From Sideroxydans sp. (GTDB lineage: Bacteria; Pseudomonadota; Gammaproteobacteria; Burkholderiales; Gallionellaceae), in NCBI GenBank assembly GCA_028710605.1, contig JAQTTU010000001.1, positions 62,001 to 126,000 of the forward strand: a DNA stretch of 64,000 nucleotides. Reading direction: 5' to 3'. A model generated the notes under the pieces. The model was not told the DNA's origin, made no database searches, and saw nothing but the letters and a program-made list of their open reading frames with translations. This document shows, in pieces, positions 46,997 through 56,224 of the stretch. Every line of letters begins with the position of its first letter. Positions within the stretch are counted from its first letter, which is position 1. Both the position numbers and the translations under genes were made by a program.

Positions 46997-47016
46997 GGTT
47001 TGCTTCTGCATCTCGA

Positions 47017-47778
47017 TCACACCTTCAAATCTGTCAGTTCATCGGCCAGCGCTTGCGCCGCCCTGAAATCCAGCGTGCCTTCGTAAATGGCGCGTCCGGT
47101 GATCGCACCGGTGATGCCCTCGGCACGCACTGCGCACAATTTGCGCACGTCATCCAGATTAGTGATGCCGCCGCTGGCGATAACCGGCACATGCAATGGT
47201 CGCGCCAGTTCGACGGTGGCTTCGATGTTCACGCCGGACATCATGCCGTCGCGCCCGATGTCGGTATAAATGATTGCTTCCACGCCGTAGCCTTCGAAGC
47301 GTTGAGCCAGATCGGCCACGTCGTGTCCGGTGAGTTTAGACCAGCCGTCCACCGCCACTTTGCCGCCTTTGGCATCGAGGCCGACCATGATGTGTCCGGG
47401 AAAGGCATCGCAGGCTTCGTGCAAAAATCCCGGCACTTTCACCGCCGCCGTACCGATGATGACGTAAGTCACGCCAAGATCGAGATAGCGTTCGATAGTT
47501 TCCAGATCGCGGATACCGCCGCCAAGCTGAATCGGAATCTCGCCGCCCACCGCCTCGATGATGCTCTTCACCGCCGCTTCGTTCTTGGGTTTGCCGGCAA
47601 ACGCGCCGTTCAAATCCACCAGATGCATGCGGCGCGCACCTTGCGCCAGCCAGTGCTTGGCCGTGGCAGCGGGGTCTTCGGAAAAGACCGTCGCGCCTTC
47701 CATCACGCCTTGTTTGAGGCGCACACAATGACCGTCTTTCAAGTCGATAGCAGGGATGATGAGAGTTTTAGTGTCCAT
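47017..47778 (-). CDS. hisA: ProFAR isomerase HisA
   Basis: A 253-residue TIM barrel. [19 protein letters not shown] (catalytic Asp), [69 protein letters not shown] and [13 protein letters not shown]. Standard length. Confidence 0.97.
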   Translation of the reverse strand: MDTKTLIIPAIDLKDGHCVRLKQGVMEGATVFSEDPAATAKHWLAQGARRMHLVDLNGAFAGKPKNEAAVKSIIEAVGGEIPIQLGGGIRDLETIERYLDLGVTYVIIGTAAVKVPGFLHEACDAFPGHIMVGLDAKGGKVAVDGWSKLTGHDVADLAQRFEGYGVEAIIYTDIGRDGMMSGVNIEATVELARPLHVPVIASGGITNLDDVRKLCAVRAEGITGAITGRAIYEGTLDFRAAQALADELTDLKV

Positions 47779-47804
47779 GATTTAACAACGATGGTTATGT
47801 ATAA

Positions 47805-48509
47805 CTACAAAGGATTCCAGTTGATAAAATTTTGCAGCAGCTGCAAACCAGCCGCCGCGCTCTTTTCCGGGTGAAACTGAACAGCAAATAAATTATCGCG
47901 CGCCGCTGCGCAGACGAAAGGTTGCGGGTAATCACTGGTGGCTTGCACCAGACTCGCGTCGCTCGGCTGCACATAATAGCTATGCACGAAATAGAAACGC
48001 GCGTCTTGAGGAATTCCATTCCAAAGGGGGTGCTCAAGAGTGTTCCCCCGCCCCAACCCTCCCCCGGTGGGAGAGGGAGCGACCGTCGCCTTCAGCGGAT
48101 TTTGAATCCTATGCACCTGATTCCAGCCCATGTGCGGCACTTTGAGTTTGTTGCCTTGCGCGTCGCGCAGCTCGGAAGCAAAGCGCACCACTTCGCCCGG
48201 CAATACGCCCAGTCCCGGCACGTTGCCTTCGGCGCTGTGCTCGAACAACATTTGCAGCCCGATGCAGATACCGAGGAAAGGTTTGTTGCGCGCCGCCTCT
48301 AACACTGCCTGTCGCAATCCGCGCGCATCCAGTTCGCGCATGCAATCCGGCATCGCGCCCTGACCGGGGAATATCACGCGCTTGGCGGCAGCGACGACTT
48401 GGGGATCGTCGGTGACAACCAGCGAAGCATCGGGCGCGACCTTGTGTACGGCCTGATACACCGAGCGCAAGTTGCCCATACCGTAATCTACGATTGCAAT
48501 GTCCGTCAT
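47805..48509 (-). CDS. hisH: Imidazole glycerol phosphate synthase, glutaminase subunit, with repeat-encoded insert
   Basis: A 234-residue class I glutamine amidotransferase. Triad C82 in [12 protein letters not shown], then H213 and E215 in [19 protein letters not shown] and HMGWNQVH are conserved. Between GWNQVH and [21 protein letters not shown] lies an extra stretch of about 23 residues (137-159), [20 protein letters not shown] plus TLE, coded by a palindromic repeat (48040-48080) and flanks. Usual length is about 210. The frame is kept, so the enzyme may tolerate it as a surface loop. Confidence 0.95.
   Translation of the reverse strand: MTDIAIVDYGMGNLRSVYQAVHKVAPDASLVVTDDPQVVAAAKRVIFPGQGAMPDCMRELDARGLRQAVLEAARNKPFLGICIGLQMLFEHSAEGNVPGLGVLPGEVVRFASELRDAQGNKLKVPHMGWNQVHRIQNPLKATVAPSPTGGGLGRGNTLEHPLWNGIPQDARFYFVHSYYVQPSDASLVQATSDYPQPFVCAAARDNLFAVQFHPEKSAAAGLQLLQNFINWNPL
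48040..48080 (-). repeat. 41-bp palindromic repeat inside hisH
   Basis: Minus-strand reading GCTCCCTCTCCCACC-GGGGGAGGG-TTGGGGCGGGGGAACAC. It matches 28157-28197 at 37 of 41 positions and is translated in the same frame ([14 protein letters not shown] against APSPSGGGPGWGNT). Confidence 0.92.
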
Positions 48510-48530
48510 GCCAAAACCTTGAAAAATTGA

Positions 48531-48650
48531 GCCACGGATGCACACGGATAAACACGGATTACAAACCGTGCATCCGCTTGAATAGCACACTGCATTGGCA
48601 AATCTTTCCCCTGTATATCCGTGAACATCCGTGTCTATCCGTGGCTAGTA
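48531..48650. repeat. Intergenic inverted repeat, GCCACGGATGCACACGGAT type
   Basis: GAGCCACGGATGCACACGG on the left mirrors CCGTGTCTATCCGTGGCTA on the right, with further ACACGGAT/ATCCGTGT units inside. Between hisB and hisH. Confidence 0.7.
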
Positions 48651-48663
48651 TTTGAATTGGAGA

Positions 48664-49251
48664 TTACAGCGTTCCTTTGGTGGAAGGCATCACGCCCGCC
48701 ATGCGCGGATCAAGCTCCAGTGCCATGCGCAGGGCGCGACCGAATGCCTTAAAGATGGTCTCTGCTTGATGGTGGGCGTTGTCACCGGCCAGATTGTCGA
48801 TGTGCAGCGTAACCAGCGCATGATTGACAAAGCCCTGGAAGAATTCGCGGATCAGATCGACCTCGAATTCGCCGACATTGGAGCGCACGAACTCGGCGTT
48901 GAACACCAAGCCCGGACGACCTGAGATGTCCAGCACCACGCGCGACAGCGCCTCGTCCAACGGCACATAAGCGTGACCGTAGCGGCGCAGCCCCTTCTTG
49001 TCGCCCACCGCCTGATTGAACGTCTGCCCCAGCGTAATGCCGAGGTCTTCCACGGTGTGATGCGCGTCGATGTGCAGGTCGCCCTTGGCGCTGATGTCCA
49101 GATCGAGCAGACCGTGACGCGCGATTTGATCCAGCATGTGTTCGAGGAACGGCAGGCCGGTATCCAGCTTGACCTTGCCCGTGCCGTCCAGATTCAGCGC
49201 TACGCTGATTTGAGTTTCCAGAGTGTTGCGTGTGACTTTTGCGCTACGCAT
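48664..49251 (-). CDS. hisB: Imidazoleglycerol-phosphate dehydratase
   Basis: A 195-residue monofunctional HisB. Metal-binding signatures [34 protein letters not shown], the second [19 protein letters not shown] and [20 protein letters not shown]. The ATG at 49251 ([10 protein letters not shown]) is the family start. Confidence 0.97.
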   Translation of the reverse strand: MRSAKVTRNTLETQISVALNLDGTGKVKLDTGLPFLEHMLDQIARHGLLDLDISAKGDLHIDAHHTVEDLGITLGQTFNQAVGDKKGLRRYGHAYVPLDEALSRVVLDISGRPGLVFNAEFVRSNVGEFEVDLIREFFQGFVNHALVTLHIDNLAGDNAHHQAETIFKAFGRALRMALELDPRMAGVMPSTKGTL

Positions 49252-49259
49252 GATTCGCC

Positions 49260-50354
49260 TTATGCGAGTTGGTTGATCGTGTCTTGCAATGCCGCAACAA
49301 ATGTTTGATTCTCTTCCGGCGTGCCTACAGTGACTCGCAAACAATCCGCCAATGCCGGATGTCCGCCGTTCAAATTCTTTATCAGCACGCCGCGCTGTTT
49401 CAGCCCTTCAAATATCTGCGTCGCTTTGGCCACCCGCAGCAGAATGAAGTTGGCCTCGCTGGGGTAGGTCTGCACACCGCTGATGGCACTTAGTGCCGCC
49501 AGCAACTTGGTGCGTTCCTGCTTGATACTATCCGCTTGCGCCAGCAGCACATCATGGTGCTCCAGCAACTTCGCCGCAACCAATTGCGGAAGAACGCCCA
49601 CATTATACGGTAAGCGCAGCTTTTCCAACTGCGCCAGCCATGCCGTCGAACCCGCCAGAAAACCCAGCCGCAGACCTGCCATGCCCAGCTTGGAAAAAGT
49701 GCGCATCACCAGCAGGTTTTCGTACTGCGCCAGATGCGGGATAAAGCTGTCGCGGGCGAAGGCGTAATAGGCCTCATCCACCACCACCAAGCCGGGGGCA
49801 GCCTGGATAATTTGTTTGATCGCATCGGCATCGAACAGATTGCCGGTGGGATTATTGGGGTAAGCCAAAAACACCAGCGCGGGCTGTTCGCGCTTGATGG
49901 CTTCCAGCATCGCGGGCAAGTCGAGCGAAAAATCCTGCGCCAGCGGCACGCCGACATAGTTCATGCCGATGAACGTGGCGATCATCTTGTACATCACGAA
50001 CGATGGCTCGACGCTCAATATCGTCGCGCCGGGCTTGTCCACCGCCATCGCCAGCAACTGGATGATCTCGTCCGAACCGTTGCCCAGCAACACCTCCATG
50101 CCTGCGGGCAAGTTGGTTACCTTGCGTATATCGGCCTTGAGCTGATGCGCACCCGCATCGGGATAACGGTTGATCTGCGCATCCGCCACCAGCCGCGCAA
50201 TCTCGTCGCGCAAGGCTTGCGGCAATAAATAAGGATTTTCCATCGCATCCAGCTTGATCATGCCGCTGGCAGGAGGGACGTGGTAAGCGTGCAACGCCAG
50301 AATTTCCGGGCGAATCAGCTTTTCGGGTGTAACGCTGGAACGGGCAGAGGACAT
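49260..50354 (-). CDS. hisC: Histidinol-phosphate aminotransferase
   Basis: A 364-residue fold-type I PLP enzyme. [50 protein letters not shown] and the PLP Lys in [15 protein letters not shown]. Eight bases before hisB; first his gene in the run (hisG and hisD are not in the window). Confidence 0.96.
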   Translation of the reverse strand: MSSARSSVTPEKLIRPEILALHAYHVPPASGMIKLDAMENPYLLPQALRDEIARLVADAQINRYPDAGAHQLKADIRKVTNLPAGMEVLLGNGSDEIIQLLAMAVDKPGATILSVEPSFVMYKMIATFIGMNYVGVPLAQDFSLDLPAMLEAIKREQPALVFLAYPNNPTGNLFDADAIKQIIQAAPGLVVVDEAYYAFARDSFIPHLAQYENLLVMRTFSKLGMAGLRLGFLAGSTAWLAQLEKLRLPYNVGVLPQLVAAKLLEHHDVLLAQADSIKQERTKLLAALSAISGVQTYPSEANFILLRVAKATQIFEGLKQRGVLIKNLNGGHPALADCLRVTVGTPEENQTFVAALQDTINQLA

Positions 50355-50424
50355 GAATAAGTGACATTGAATAAGCGCGGGCATTCTACCGTAATCCGGC
50401 GATTTGGCGCGAGCGCCGCATGCA

Positions 50425-50571
50425 GGCCACCTCTAAAAATCCAAACTTCGTCGCAATACGGCGTTGCTCACAAAAAAATTGCTCCTTACATATCAAAAAT
50501 ATGCCGCGTCGCAATTTTTTTCTCGCGCCTTGTCTTGCTTAGAATTTTGAATTTTTAGAGGCGGCCTACAA
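50425..50571. mobile_element. MITE-like element, about 147 bp
   Basis: Terminal inverted repeats GGCCACCTCTAAAAATCC ... GAATTTTTAGAGGCGGCC. Inside, GTCGCAATACGG and CAAAAAAATTGCTCC mirror GCGTCGCAATTTTTTTCTCGCG, with TATCAAAAATATG between. No open frame. Between hisC and the ZIP-like gene. Confidence 0.7.
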
Positions 50572-50629
50572 TTTGCGCCATGCATTATCATGCGCACTCT
50601 TCAACCCAACCCGATCGGCTTTCCTCACC

Positions 50630-51349
50630 ATGAACTCGCAAAATCTACTCATCATGTCCATTCCCGCGCTGGTCGCACTCGGCGGCGGCGTGCTCGCTTC
50701 GATATGGAATCCCAGCCACCAGATGCGCAGCCTGATCCAGCATTTCGCCGCTGGCGTAGTGTTGGCGGCGCTGGCGGTGGAATTGCTGCCGGAGATCGGC
50801 CGCGAACACGCGCCCGGCCTGGTCATCGCGGCTTCGTTCGCACTGGGCAGTTTGTTCATGTACGGCTTGAAGCTGTGGACAATGCGCCTCGAACATCAAG
50901 CCTCGCTCAAAGACGCGGCCACCGGGCTCAGCACCGGCTTGCTGCTGGCCACGTTCATCGACGTGGCGACGGACGGTTTCATCATCGGCGCGGGATTCGC
51001 TGCCGGTGGCGAGACAGGCACCATCCTCGCGCTGGGCTTGTCGGTCGAACTGCTGTTCCTCGGCCTGGCGCTGGCCTCCGAGGCGACCAAAGGTTGGCGC
51101 ATCATCGCCATCTCCGGCGCGCTGGGCGGCACGGTGCTGCTGTTCGCTCTGCTCGGCAACGTGCTGCTGGCGGGCGCATCGCATGCTTTGATCGGCGGCT
51201 CGCTCGCCTTCAGCGCCGCCGCCCTGCTCTATCTGGTCACCGAAGAACTGCTGATGGAAGCGCACGAAGTCGAAGAAAAACCCATCTCGACCTTGGTGCT
51301 GTTCGGCGGATTTTTAGCGTTCTGGTGCATTCAATTGATGGGGCAATAA
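50630..51349 (+). CDS. ZIP-family-like metal transporter
   Basis: A 239-residue protein with about seven to eight membrane segments (SIPALVALGGGVLASIW, FAAGVVLAALAVELLPEIG, LLLATFIDVATDGFIIGAGFA, LALGLSVELLFLGLALASE, ALGGTVLLFALLGNVLLAG, FSAAALLYLVTEELLMEAHE). The E/D-rich helices (AVELLPE, FIDVATDGF, LSVELLF) sit where ZIP proteins carry their metal-binding helices, but the usual HxxPEG His is replaced by DVATDG. Metal unknown. The ATG at 50630 is chosen because the longer frame starts at a TTG inside the MITE edge. Confidence 0.75.
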   Translation: MNSQNLLIMSIPALVALGGGVLASIWNPSHQMRSLIQHFAAGVVLAALAVELLPEIGREHAPGLVIAASFALGSLFMYGLKLWTMRLEHQASLKDAATGLSTGLLLATFIDVATDGFIIGAGFAAGGETGTILALGLSVELLFLGLALASEATKGWRIIAISGALGGTVLLFALLGNVLLAGASHALIGGSLAFSAAALLYLVTEELLMEAHEVEEKPISTLVLFGGFLAFWCIQLMGQ

Positions 51350-51367
51350 ACCTCAAAGGAAAACGTC

Positions 51368-51757
51368 ATGCCGCTCGCCAAAATCGAAGTCCGCAAAAGC
51401 TGGCCGCCCGCGCAAGTGCAGGCGATCATCGGAGCCATCTACGATGCACAGCGCGCGGCATTGCAACTTCCCGCGCATGACCGGCAGATTCGCTACATCG
51501 AACACAGAACGGAACATTTCCACGTCCCGCCCGGCAAGAGCGAAAATTTCACGCTGGTCGAAATCACCCTGTTTTCCGGGCGCAGCATAGCAACCAAGCG
51601 CGCGCTATACCAAGCCATCGTGAAAAATCTCGGTGCACTCGGCATCGCGTCGGACGATGTGTTCATCGTGCTCAACGAAGTGGCGCTGGAGAATTGGGGC
51701 ATTCGCGGCGGCGTGCCGGCTTCGGAAGTGGAGTTGGGTTTCAAGGTGAATGTTTAG
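51368..51757 (+). CDS. Tautomerase/4-oxalocrotonate tautomerase-like protein
   Basis: A 129-residue protein beginning MPLAKIEVRKSWPPAQ, so Pro would be the N-terminal catalytic residue after Met removal. The beta-alpha-beta pattern is present twice (second half NFTLVEITLFSGRSIATKRALYQAIVKNL), giving the longer tautomerase_2/MIF-like form. Nineteen bases after the ZIP-like gene, possibly co-transcribed. Substrate unknown. Confidence 0.85.
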   Translation: MPLAKIEVRKSWPPAQVQAIIGAIYDAQRAALQLPAHDRQIRYIEHRTEHFHVPPGKSENFTLVEITLFSGRSIATKRALYQAIVKNLGALGIASDDVFIVLNEVALENWGIRGGVPASEVELGFKVNV

Positions 51758-51802
51758 CAGCCGAAGAATGACGACACCCCACCTTGCCCGCAAGCCAATA
51801 AA

Positions 51803-51841
51803 TACGGGCATCTTCGATGCATCACCCATTGTATCGAGAAC
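51803..51841. repeat. REPIN-like element, degenerate copy
   Basis: ACGGGCATCTTCGATGCATCACCCATTGTATCG: left arm conserved, right arm degenerate. Upstream of the PaiB-like gene. Confidence 0.5.
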
Positions 51842-51863
51842 CAATCAATACTGAGCCAACATC

Positions 51864-52514
51864 ATGTACCTCACCCCACAATTTGAAGAATCACGAGTCG
51901 AAGTTCTGCAACAACTGATTCATGCTCACCCGCTGGCGACCGTGGTCACACTGTCGTCGGTCGGCATCAATGCCGATCACATTCCCTTGCATCTAACGCT
52001 TGATGAAGGAGAGTTCGGCACGCTGCGCGGGCATATCTCGCGCGCCAACCCGGTGTGCGGCGATCTGGTGCAGGATGTGGAAGCCTTGGCCGTATTCCAC
52101 GGCCCGGAAATCTACATCCCGCCGTCGTGGTATCCCACCAAGCGGGAGCATGGCAAGGTTGCGCCGACCTGGAATTTTTCGGTGGTTCATGCTTACGGCA
52201 CGCTGCGTATCGTCGATGACGCGGCGTGGGTGCGGAATCATCTTGACGCGCTGACCAACCAGCAGGAAGCATCGCGCAGCGAACCGTGGGCGGTCGCGGA
52301 TGCCCCGCAGGAATTTACCGAGCGCATGATTGCAAGACTCGTCGGCATCGAGATCGTTATCAGCAAACTGATAGGCAAAAGCAAAGCCAGCCAGAATCAG
52401 CCCGCGCAGAATCAAGCCGGAGTGATAGCCGGACTCAAGAGCGTTGGCAGCAGCAGCGCACTGGACATGGCTGCGCTGGTCGAGAACCTTTCGCGCGAAG
52501 ATGCCCGTCAATAG
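51864..52514 (+). CDS. PaiB-like FMN-binding negative regulator
   Basis: A 216-residue flavin-reductase-fold protein. MYLTPQFEESRVEVLQQLIHAHPLATVVT, GHISRANPVCGDL, FHGPEIYIPPSWYPTKREHGKVAPTWNF and VVHAYGTLR are the PaiB signature. The last residues and stop (REDARQ, TAG) come from a REPIN-like element starting near 52497. Sensing or regulatory role inferred from the family. Confidence 0.88.
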   Translation: MYLTPQFEESRVEVLQQLIHAHPLATVVTLSSVGINADHIPLHLTLDEGEFGTLRGHISRANPVCGDLVQDVEALAVFHGPEIYIPPSWYPTKREHGKVAPTWNFSVVHAYGTLRIVDDAAWVRNHLDALTNQQEASRSEPWAVADAPQEFTERMIARLVGIEIVISKLIGKSKASQNQPAQNQAGVIAGLKSVGSSSALDMAALVENLSREDARQ

Positions 52515-52555
52515 GCGATCTTCATGCAGCGCATGATGCGGATCGCCTATTGACG
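52497..52555. repeat. REPIN-like element overlapping the PaiB-like stop
   Basis: GAAGATGCCCGTCAATAGG and its inverse GGATCGCCTATTGACG enclose TCTTCATGCAGCGCATGATGC. The TAG of the PaiB-like gene is part of CAATAGG. Confidence 0.85.
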
Positions 52556-52608
52556 CAGCTGTGCGAACGAATGAAATTTTTTTATGACCCCGCATTAAGG
52601 AATACTCC

Positions 52609-53430
52609 ATGAGCAAAACCCCCAACCTGCTTTCCGCCATCGAACCGTGGGATTTGGTCGCCGACGGCTACGCCGAAACCACCATGATCGCGTTCGAGCA
52701 ATTCGCCGACGAAGCCATTGCCGCCAGCAAACTCAAACCCGGCGCTACCGTGCTCGATGTCGCCTGCGGGCCGGGCACGCTGGCGCTCAAGCTCGCGCAC
52801 CATGCTGCCAAAATTCACGGTATCGACTTCTCCGAATCCATGCTCGCCGTGTTCCGCCGCAAGATCGAACAAGCCGGACACCGCAACATCGAGCTGCACT
52901 GCGGCGACGCGCAAACCCTGCCCTACCCGGATGCCATGTTCGATGCCGCGTTCTCCCTGTTCGGCCTGATGTTCTTCCCTGACCGCAAAAAGGGCTTCGC
53001 CGAAATCCATCGCACCCTCAAACCGGGCGGCAGCATCGCCGTCACCAGTTGGGCACCGGTTGACCGATCCTCCGCCATGCAAACCATGTTCGGCGCATTG
53101 CGCGCCATCAACCCCGACCTGCCGCAACCGCAACGCTCCGTCACCACCCTGGAAAATCCCGACGTGTTCAAACAGGAAATGCTGGATGCCGGATTCCGCA
53201 ACGTCGAGATACACAGCGTCTGCAAAGCCGCCTTCCCCGTGAATTCCATCGCGGAATTTTGGCAAGACATGGTCAAAGGCAGCGCACCGATCACGATGAT
53301 GAAAAAAAGCATGGACGAAGCAATATGGCGCGAGAAGGAAAAGTTGGCGATCAGGTATCTTGAAGAAACGCTGACGACGTTGCCGACGAAGCTTTCGTCG
53401 GAGGCTTGGCTGGGGGTGGGGGTTAAGTAA
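52609..53430 (+). CDS. Class I SAM-dependent methyltransferase
   Basis: A 273-residue methyltransferase. SAM motif VLDVACGPGTLALKLA, IHGIDFSESMLAVFRRK, HCGDAQTLPYPDAMFDAAFSLFGLMFFPDR and EIHRTLKPGGSIAVTSW, the UbiE/type-11 layout. The C-terminus has a helical lid. Substrate unknown. AAGGAA precedes the ATG. Confidence 0.88.
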   Translation: MSKTPNLLSAIEPWDLVADGYAETTMIAFEQFADEAIAASKLKPGATVLDVACGPGTLALKLAHHAAKIHGIDFSESMLAVFRRKIEQAGHRNIELHCGDAQTLPYPDAMFDAAFSLFGLMFFPDRKKGFAEIHRTLKPGGSIAVTSWAPVDRSSAMQTMFGALRAINPDLPQPQRSVTTLENPDVFKQEMLDAGFRNVEIHSVCKAAFPVNSIAEFWQDMVKGSAPITMMKKSMDEAIWREKEKLAIRYLEETLTTLPTKLSSEAWLGVGVK

Positions 53431-53463
53431 CAGCCCGAAATTCAATCCGTAAAATTGGAAAAT

Positions 53464-53559
53464 CGCGCCATATAAACAACTTTATTTGTCGCAATTAACT
53501 GTTGCGCGCCAAATAAAATGGCGCGATACTGCGTTCCGCGCCATATAAAAGAACGAGTG
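53464..53559 (+). promoter_or_regulatory. Repeated operator-like sites in the fic promoter
   Basis: CGCGCCATATAAA at 53464-53476, CGCGCCAAATAAA at 53515-53527 and CGCGCCATATAAA at 53547-53559, with an inverse ATGGCGCGAT at 53528-53537. The last site ends two bases before the ATG context. Likely bound by the Fic protein's own N-terminal winged helix. Confidence 0.65.
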
Positions 53560-53561
53560 CC

Positions 53562-54956
53562 ATGCCCAAAGTTGTTTCACCTCAAGAGCTTGAACAGATT
53601 GCCGAGCAAATCACCCGGCACCCGGACGGTATTGGTGTGGACAAGCTTGCACAGGCACTTGGCACAGAGATTACGCGCCGCACCTTGCAGCGCCGCCTGG
53701 CCGCGCTGGTTGCGCAACAGCGCATCATCAGCGAAGGCGAAGGCCGTTCCCTCAAATATCGAGTTGCCCATATCTATGGCACTTTGAGCACCACGCTTCC
53801 GCCGCTAACTGTGCGGGCTACCGCTGAAGCTTACATCGCTATTTCGCCAGAAGGCGAAGAGATCAAAGCCTACATCCGGCAACCGCGCCAACTGCGCAAA
53901 CCGGTTGGCTACCGATACGAATTCCTTGAGCAATATCGCCCCAACCAAACTTTCTATTTACCGGAAGCCTTGCGCGTGCAACTGCACAGCTTGGGGCGAT
54001 CACCCGCCGAGCAAACACCGGCAGGCACCTTTGCGCGCGACATTCTGAACCGCCTGCTAATCGACCTCTCATGGGCATCATCCATGCTCGAAGGCAACAC
54101 CTACAGCCGGCTCGATACCGAGCGCCTGATTGAATTCGGTCAAGCCGCCGAAGGCAAAGATGCGCTGGAAACCCAGATGATCCTGAATCACAAATCGGCC
54201 ATCGAATATCTGGTGCGCGACACCGAACACGCGGGCATCAACCCCGAAACCATCATCGCCCTGCACGCCTTTCTTTCCGACGGACTGATGACCGACCCGC
54301 TCGCTTGCGGGCGCATTCGCAGCCGCGCCGTGGAAATCGGCGGCAGCGTCTATCTGCCCATCGCCATGCCGCAGCGCCTGCAAGAACTGTTCGGCATCGT
54401 AATCAGCATAGCGGTGGAAATCCGCGACCCGTTCGAACAATCATTTTTTCTGATGGTGCACCTGCCCTACCTGCAGCCGTTTGAGGACGTGAACAAGCGC
54501 GTTTCGCGTCTGGCCGCCAACATCCCGTTCATCCAAAACAACCTGTGCCCGCTTTCATTCATAGACGTGCCGCAGCAAGCCTACGTCGATGCCATGCTGG
54601 GCGTGTATGAACTAAACCGCATCGAACTATTGCGCGATGTTTTCGTGTGGGCGTATGAACGCTCCTGCCAGCAATACGTCGCCGTGCAACAACAACTCGT
54701 CCCGCCCGACACCTTCCGCCTGCGCTACCGCAACGAACTGACCGAAACAGTGCGCACCATCGTGCGCAACGGAAAATCCGCCAACAAAACAGCAGTGCGC
54801 GCCGCCATGCCGAAAGCGGTGGCAAAACAAGACCAGCCGCGATTTATTGAACTGACACTGGAAGAATTCAAAACATTGCATGCGGGCAACGCCATTCGGT
54901 TTGGGTTGAGGCCGCTGGAGTTTGCGGCGTGGCTGGAAAAGTATGCGGGGAAATAA
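53562..54956 (+). CDS. Fic-domain protein with winged-helix N-terminus and Gln at the catalytic His
   Basis: A 464-residue protein. An N-terminal winged helix (about 8-68: GVDKLAQALGTEITRRTLQRRLAALVAQQRI), an inhibitory helix motif S173-S-M-L-E177-G as in class II Fic proteins, and a Fic core. The motif normally HPFxxGNGRxxR reads QPFEDVNKRVSR (305-316), so Gln replaces the catalytic His while N311/R313 and R316 remain. A C-terminal DNA-binding-like helical part follows. AMPylation activity is doubtful; regulation or altered chemistry is possible. Flanked by toxin-antitoxin genes. Confidence 0.85.
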   Translation: MPKVVSPQELEQIAEQITRHPDGIGVDKLAQALGTEITRRTLQRRLAALVAQQRIISEGEGRSLKYRVAHIYGTLSTTLPPLTVRATAEAYIAISPEGEEIKAYIRQPRQLRKPVGYRYEFLEQYRPNQTFYLPEALRVQLHSLGRSPAEQTPAGTFARDILNRLLIDLSWASSMLEGNTYSRLDTERLIEFGQAAEGKDALETQMILNHKSAIEYLVRDTEHAGINPETIIALHAFLSDGLMTDPLACGRIRSRAVEIGGSVYLPIAMPQRLQELFGIVISIAVEIRDPFEQSFFLMVHLPYLQPFEDVNKRVSRLAANIPFIQNNLCPLSFIDVPQQAYVDAMLGVYELNRIELLRDVFVWAYERSCQQYVAVQQQLVPPDTFRLRYRNELTETVRTIVRNGKSANKTAVRAAMPKAVAKQDQPRFIELTLEEFKTLHAGNAIRFGLRPLEFAAWLEKYAGK

Positions 54957-55175
54957 TGCTGAGGTTGAAAACTTGATGCCAGAAAGACGACCTTAGTCAC
55001 TGTCGGCAGCGTGCCATGAGCAGACGGATACGCACATTACCGGAAGCTACCTATCCTCGACTATAACGGTCGCTCCAGCAATCCACACTATCGTCTGCTC
55101 ATACGTTCTTATCTTGCGTTCAAATCTTATCGGGTGCGCCGGAAGAGAAAAATCGGGGCATGGGTAATTGAAATA

Positions 55176-55622
55176 TTAGTTTTTAGGTAACTGTGCGCGA
55201 CCAACTCTGAATTTGTATTCGTATTCTTTCGCATCAAGTTTAAATACAAATCTATATTGTCCAAATTCAGTAATCACAAATGGCATAAATTTCGCCACGA
55301 AACTAATATTGCTTTTTCCATCGCTGAGTTGGGAGCTAACTCCGCCCTCAAGTTTTTGATGCTCAAAAAGAGCCGCACCATCGGGCTTGTATAAGCTAGT
55401 TTCTGCATCAAAAGTACCCTTGCAATCAATAAATGAAGCAAGAATTGCAAGACTTTGCAACATAATTGGAGTAACTGCTGATGGCTCCGGTTTTCCTACG
55501 GGTAAATCTATACCCACAAAATCATCCATAAGCAATCCGATAACCATCGGTTTTTGAGACTCAATTCGAATATCATCAGCGATAAAAAACCTTACACGTT
55601 TTGGTAATGATTTTGAACTCAT
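55176..55622 (-). CDS. Hypothetical protein coupled to hicB
   Basis: A 148-residue protein I do not firmly recognise. The RFFIADDIRIESQKPMVIGLLMDDF opening resembles DUF6941-like proteins, a mostly beta-strand fold, ending in ITEFGQYRFVFKLDAKEYEYKF. Its ATG overlaps the hicB stop by four bases (ATGA), so it is made with the HicAB pair. AT-richer than most of the window. Role unknown. Confidence 0.7.
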   Translation of the reverse strand: MSSKSLPKRVRFFIADDIRIESQKPMVIGLLMDDFVGIDLPVGKPEPSAVTPIMLQSLAILASFIDCKGTFDAETSLYKPDGAALFEHQKLEGGVSSQLSDGKSNISFVAKFMPFVITEFGQYRFVFKLDAKEYEYKFRVGRAQLPKN

Positions 55623-56224
55623 GATTGCAATACACCTAACTGTCTTGGGGCAGGGATGTCCATTAAGTTTAAGTTGAATAGTTTTTCAGTTATATATTGC
55701 CCTTCAGGTGCTATGGCGTTGTAATAAGGTCTTCCTGTAACTGGAAAGGAAATCAATAGAGTTGCCCCATTGCGGTGAAGTGATACAACTCCATCAGATA
55801 TTGCGTTTCTGATTTCAGAAACCATAGACTCTGTCATTTCTCTGAAAGTGCGTTTACTACCTAGATACTGCGCTACTGCCGTAACAAGTAATTGGTTAAT
55901 GCTAGTTTCTTCAAGTTCAGCCAACTCGGCCACCTGCTTATGCAACCCACGAGGAATGCGCAACGCAATTTTTCCGCTATAGCCATGAAATAATACTGGT
56001 TCACGAATTTCATATCCAGTAGCTAAGGCGACTTCAACCCATGAAGCCGCAGCCTCATCCAGATTTTTCATTGCCGCATCAGGTGTATCACCTTCTGCAA
56101 CACATCCAGGGAATTCTTGAATTGATGCAACGTAACCACCAGTTTCATCAGGAACAAGTCGCCGAGCATATGCCTTACAAAGAATTCCAGCTGCCCCTTC
56201 AGATATTTCTTCATTCTTCTTCAT
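55619..56224 (-). CDS. hicB: HicB-family antitoxin, long form
   Basis: A 201-residue protein. N-terminal HicB fold (GGYVASIQEFPGCVAEGDTPDAAMKNLDEA), then a ribbon-helix-helix-like section (IALRIPRGLHKQVAELAELEETSINQLLV), and an extra C-terminal segment of about 70 residues (RPYYNAIAPEGQY). Longer than common HicB. The start overlaps hicA by 14 bases. Confidence 0.82.
   Translation of the reverse strand: MKKNEEISEGAAGILCKAYARRLVPDETGGYVASIQEFPGCVAEGDTPDAAMKNLDEAAASWVEVALATGYEIREPVLFHGYSGKIALRIPRGLHKQVAELAELEETSINQLLVTAVAQYLGSKRTFREMTESMVSEIRNAISDGVVSLHRNGATLLISFPVTGRPYYNAIAPEGQYITEKLFNLNLMDIPAPRQLGVLQS

Noticed and set aside
54957-55175. Possible gene remnant between fic and the hicB-linked gene
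   Set aside because: An inverted ATGAGCAGACG/CGTCTGCTCAT pair is present, but no protein-like frame could be followed, so nothing was called.
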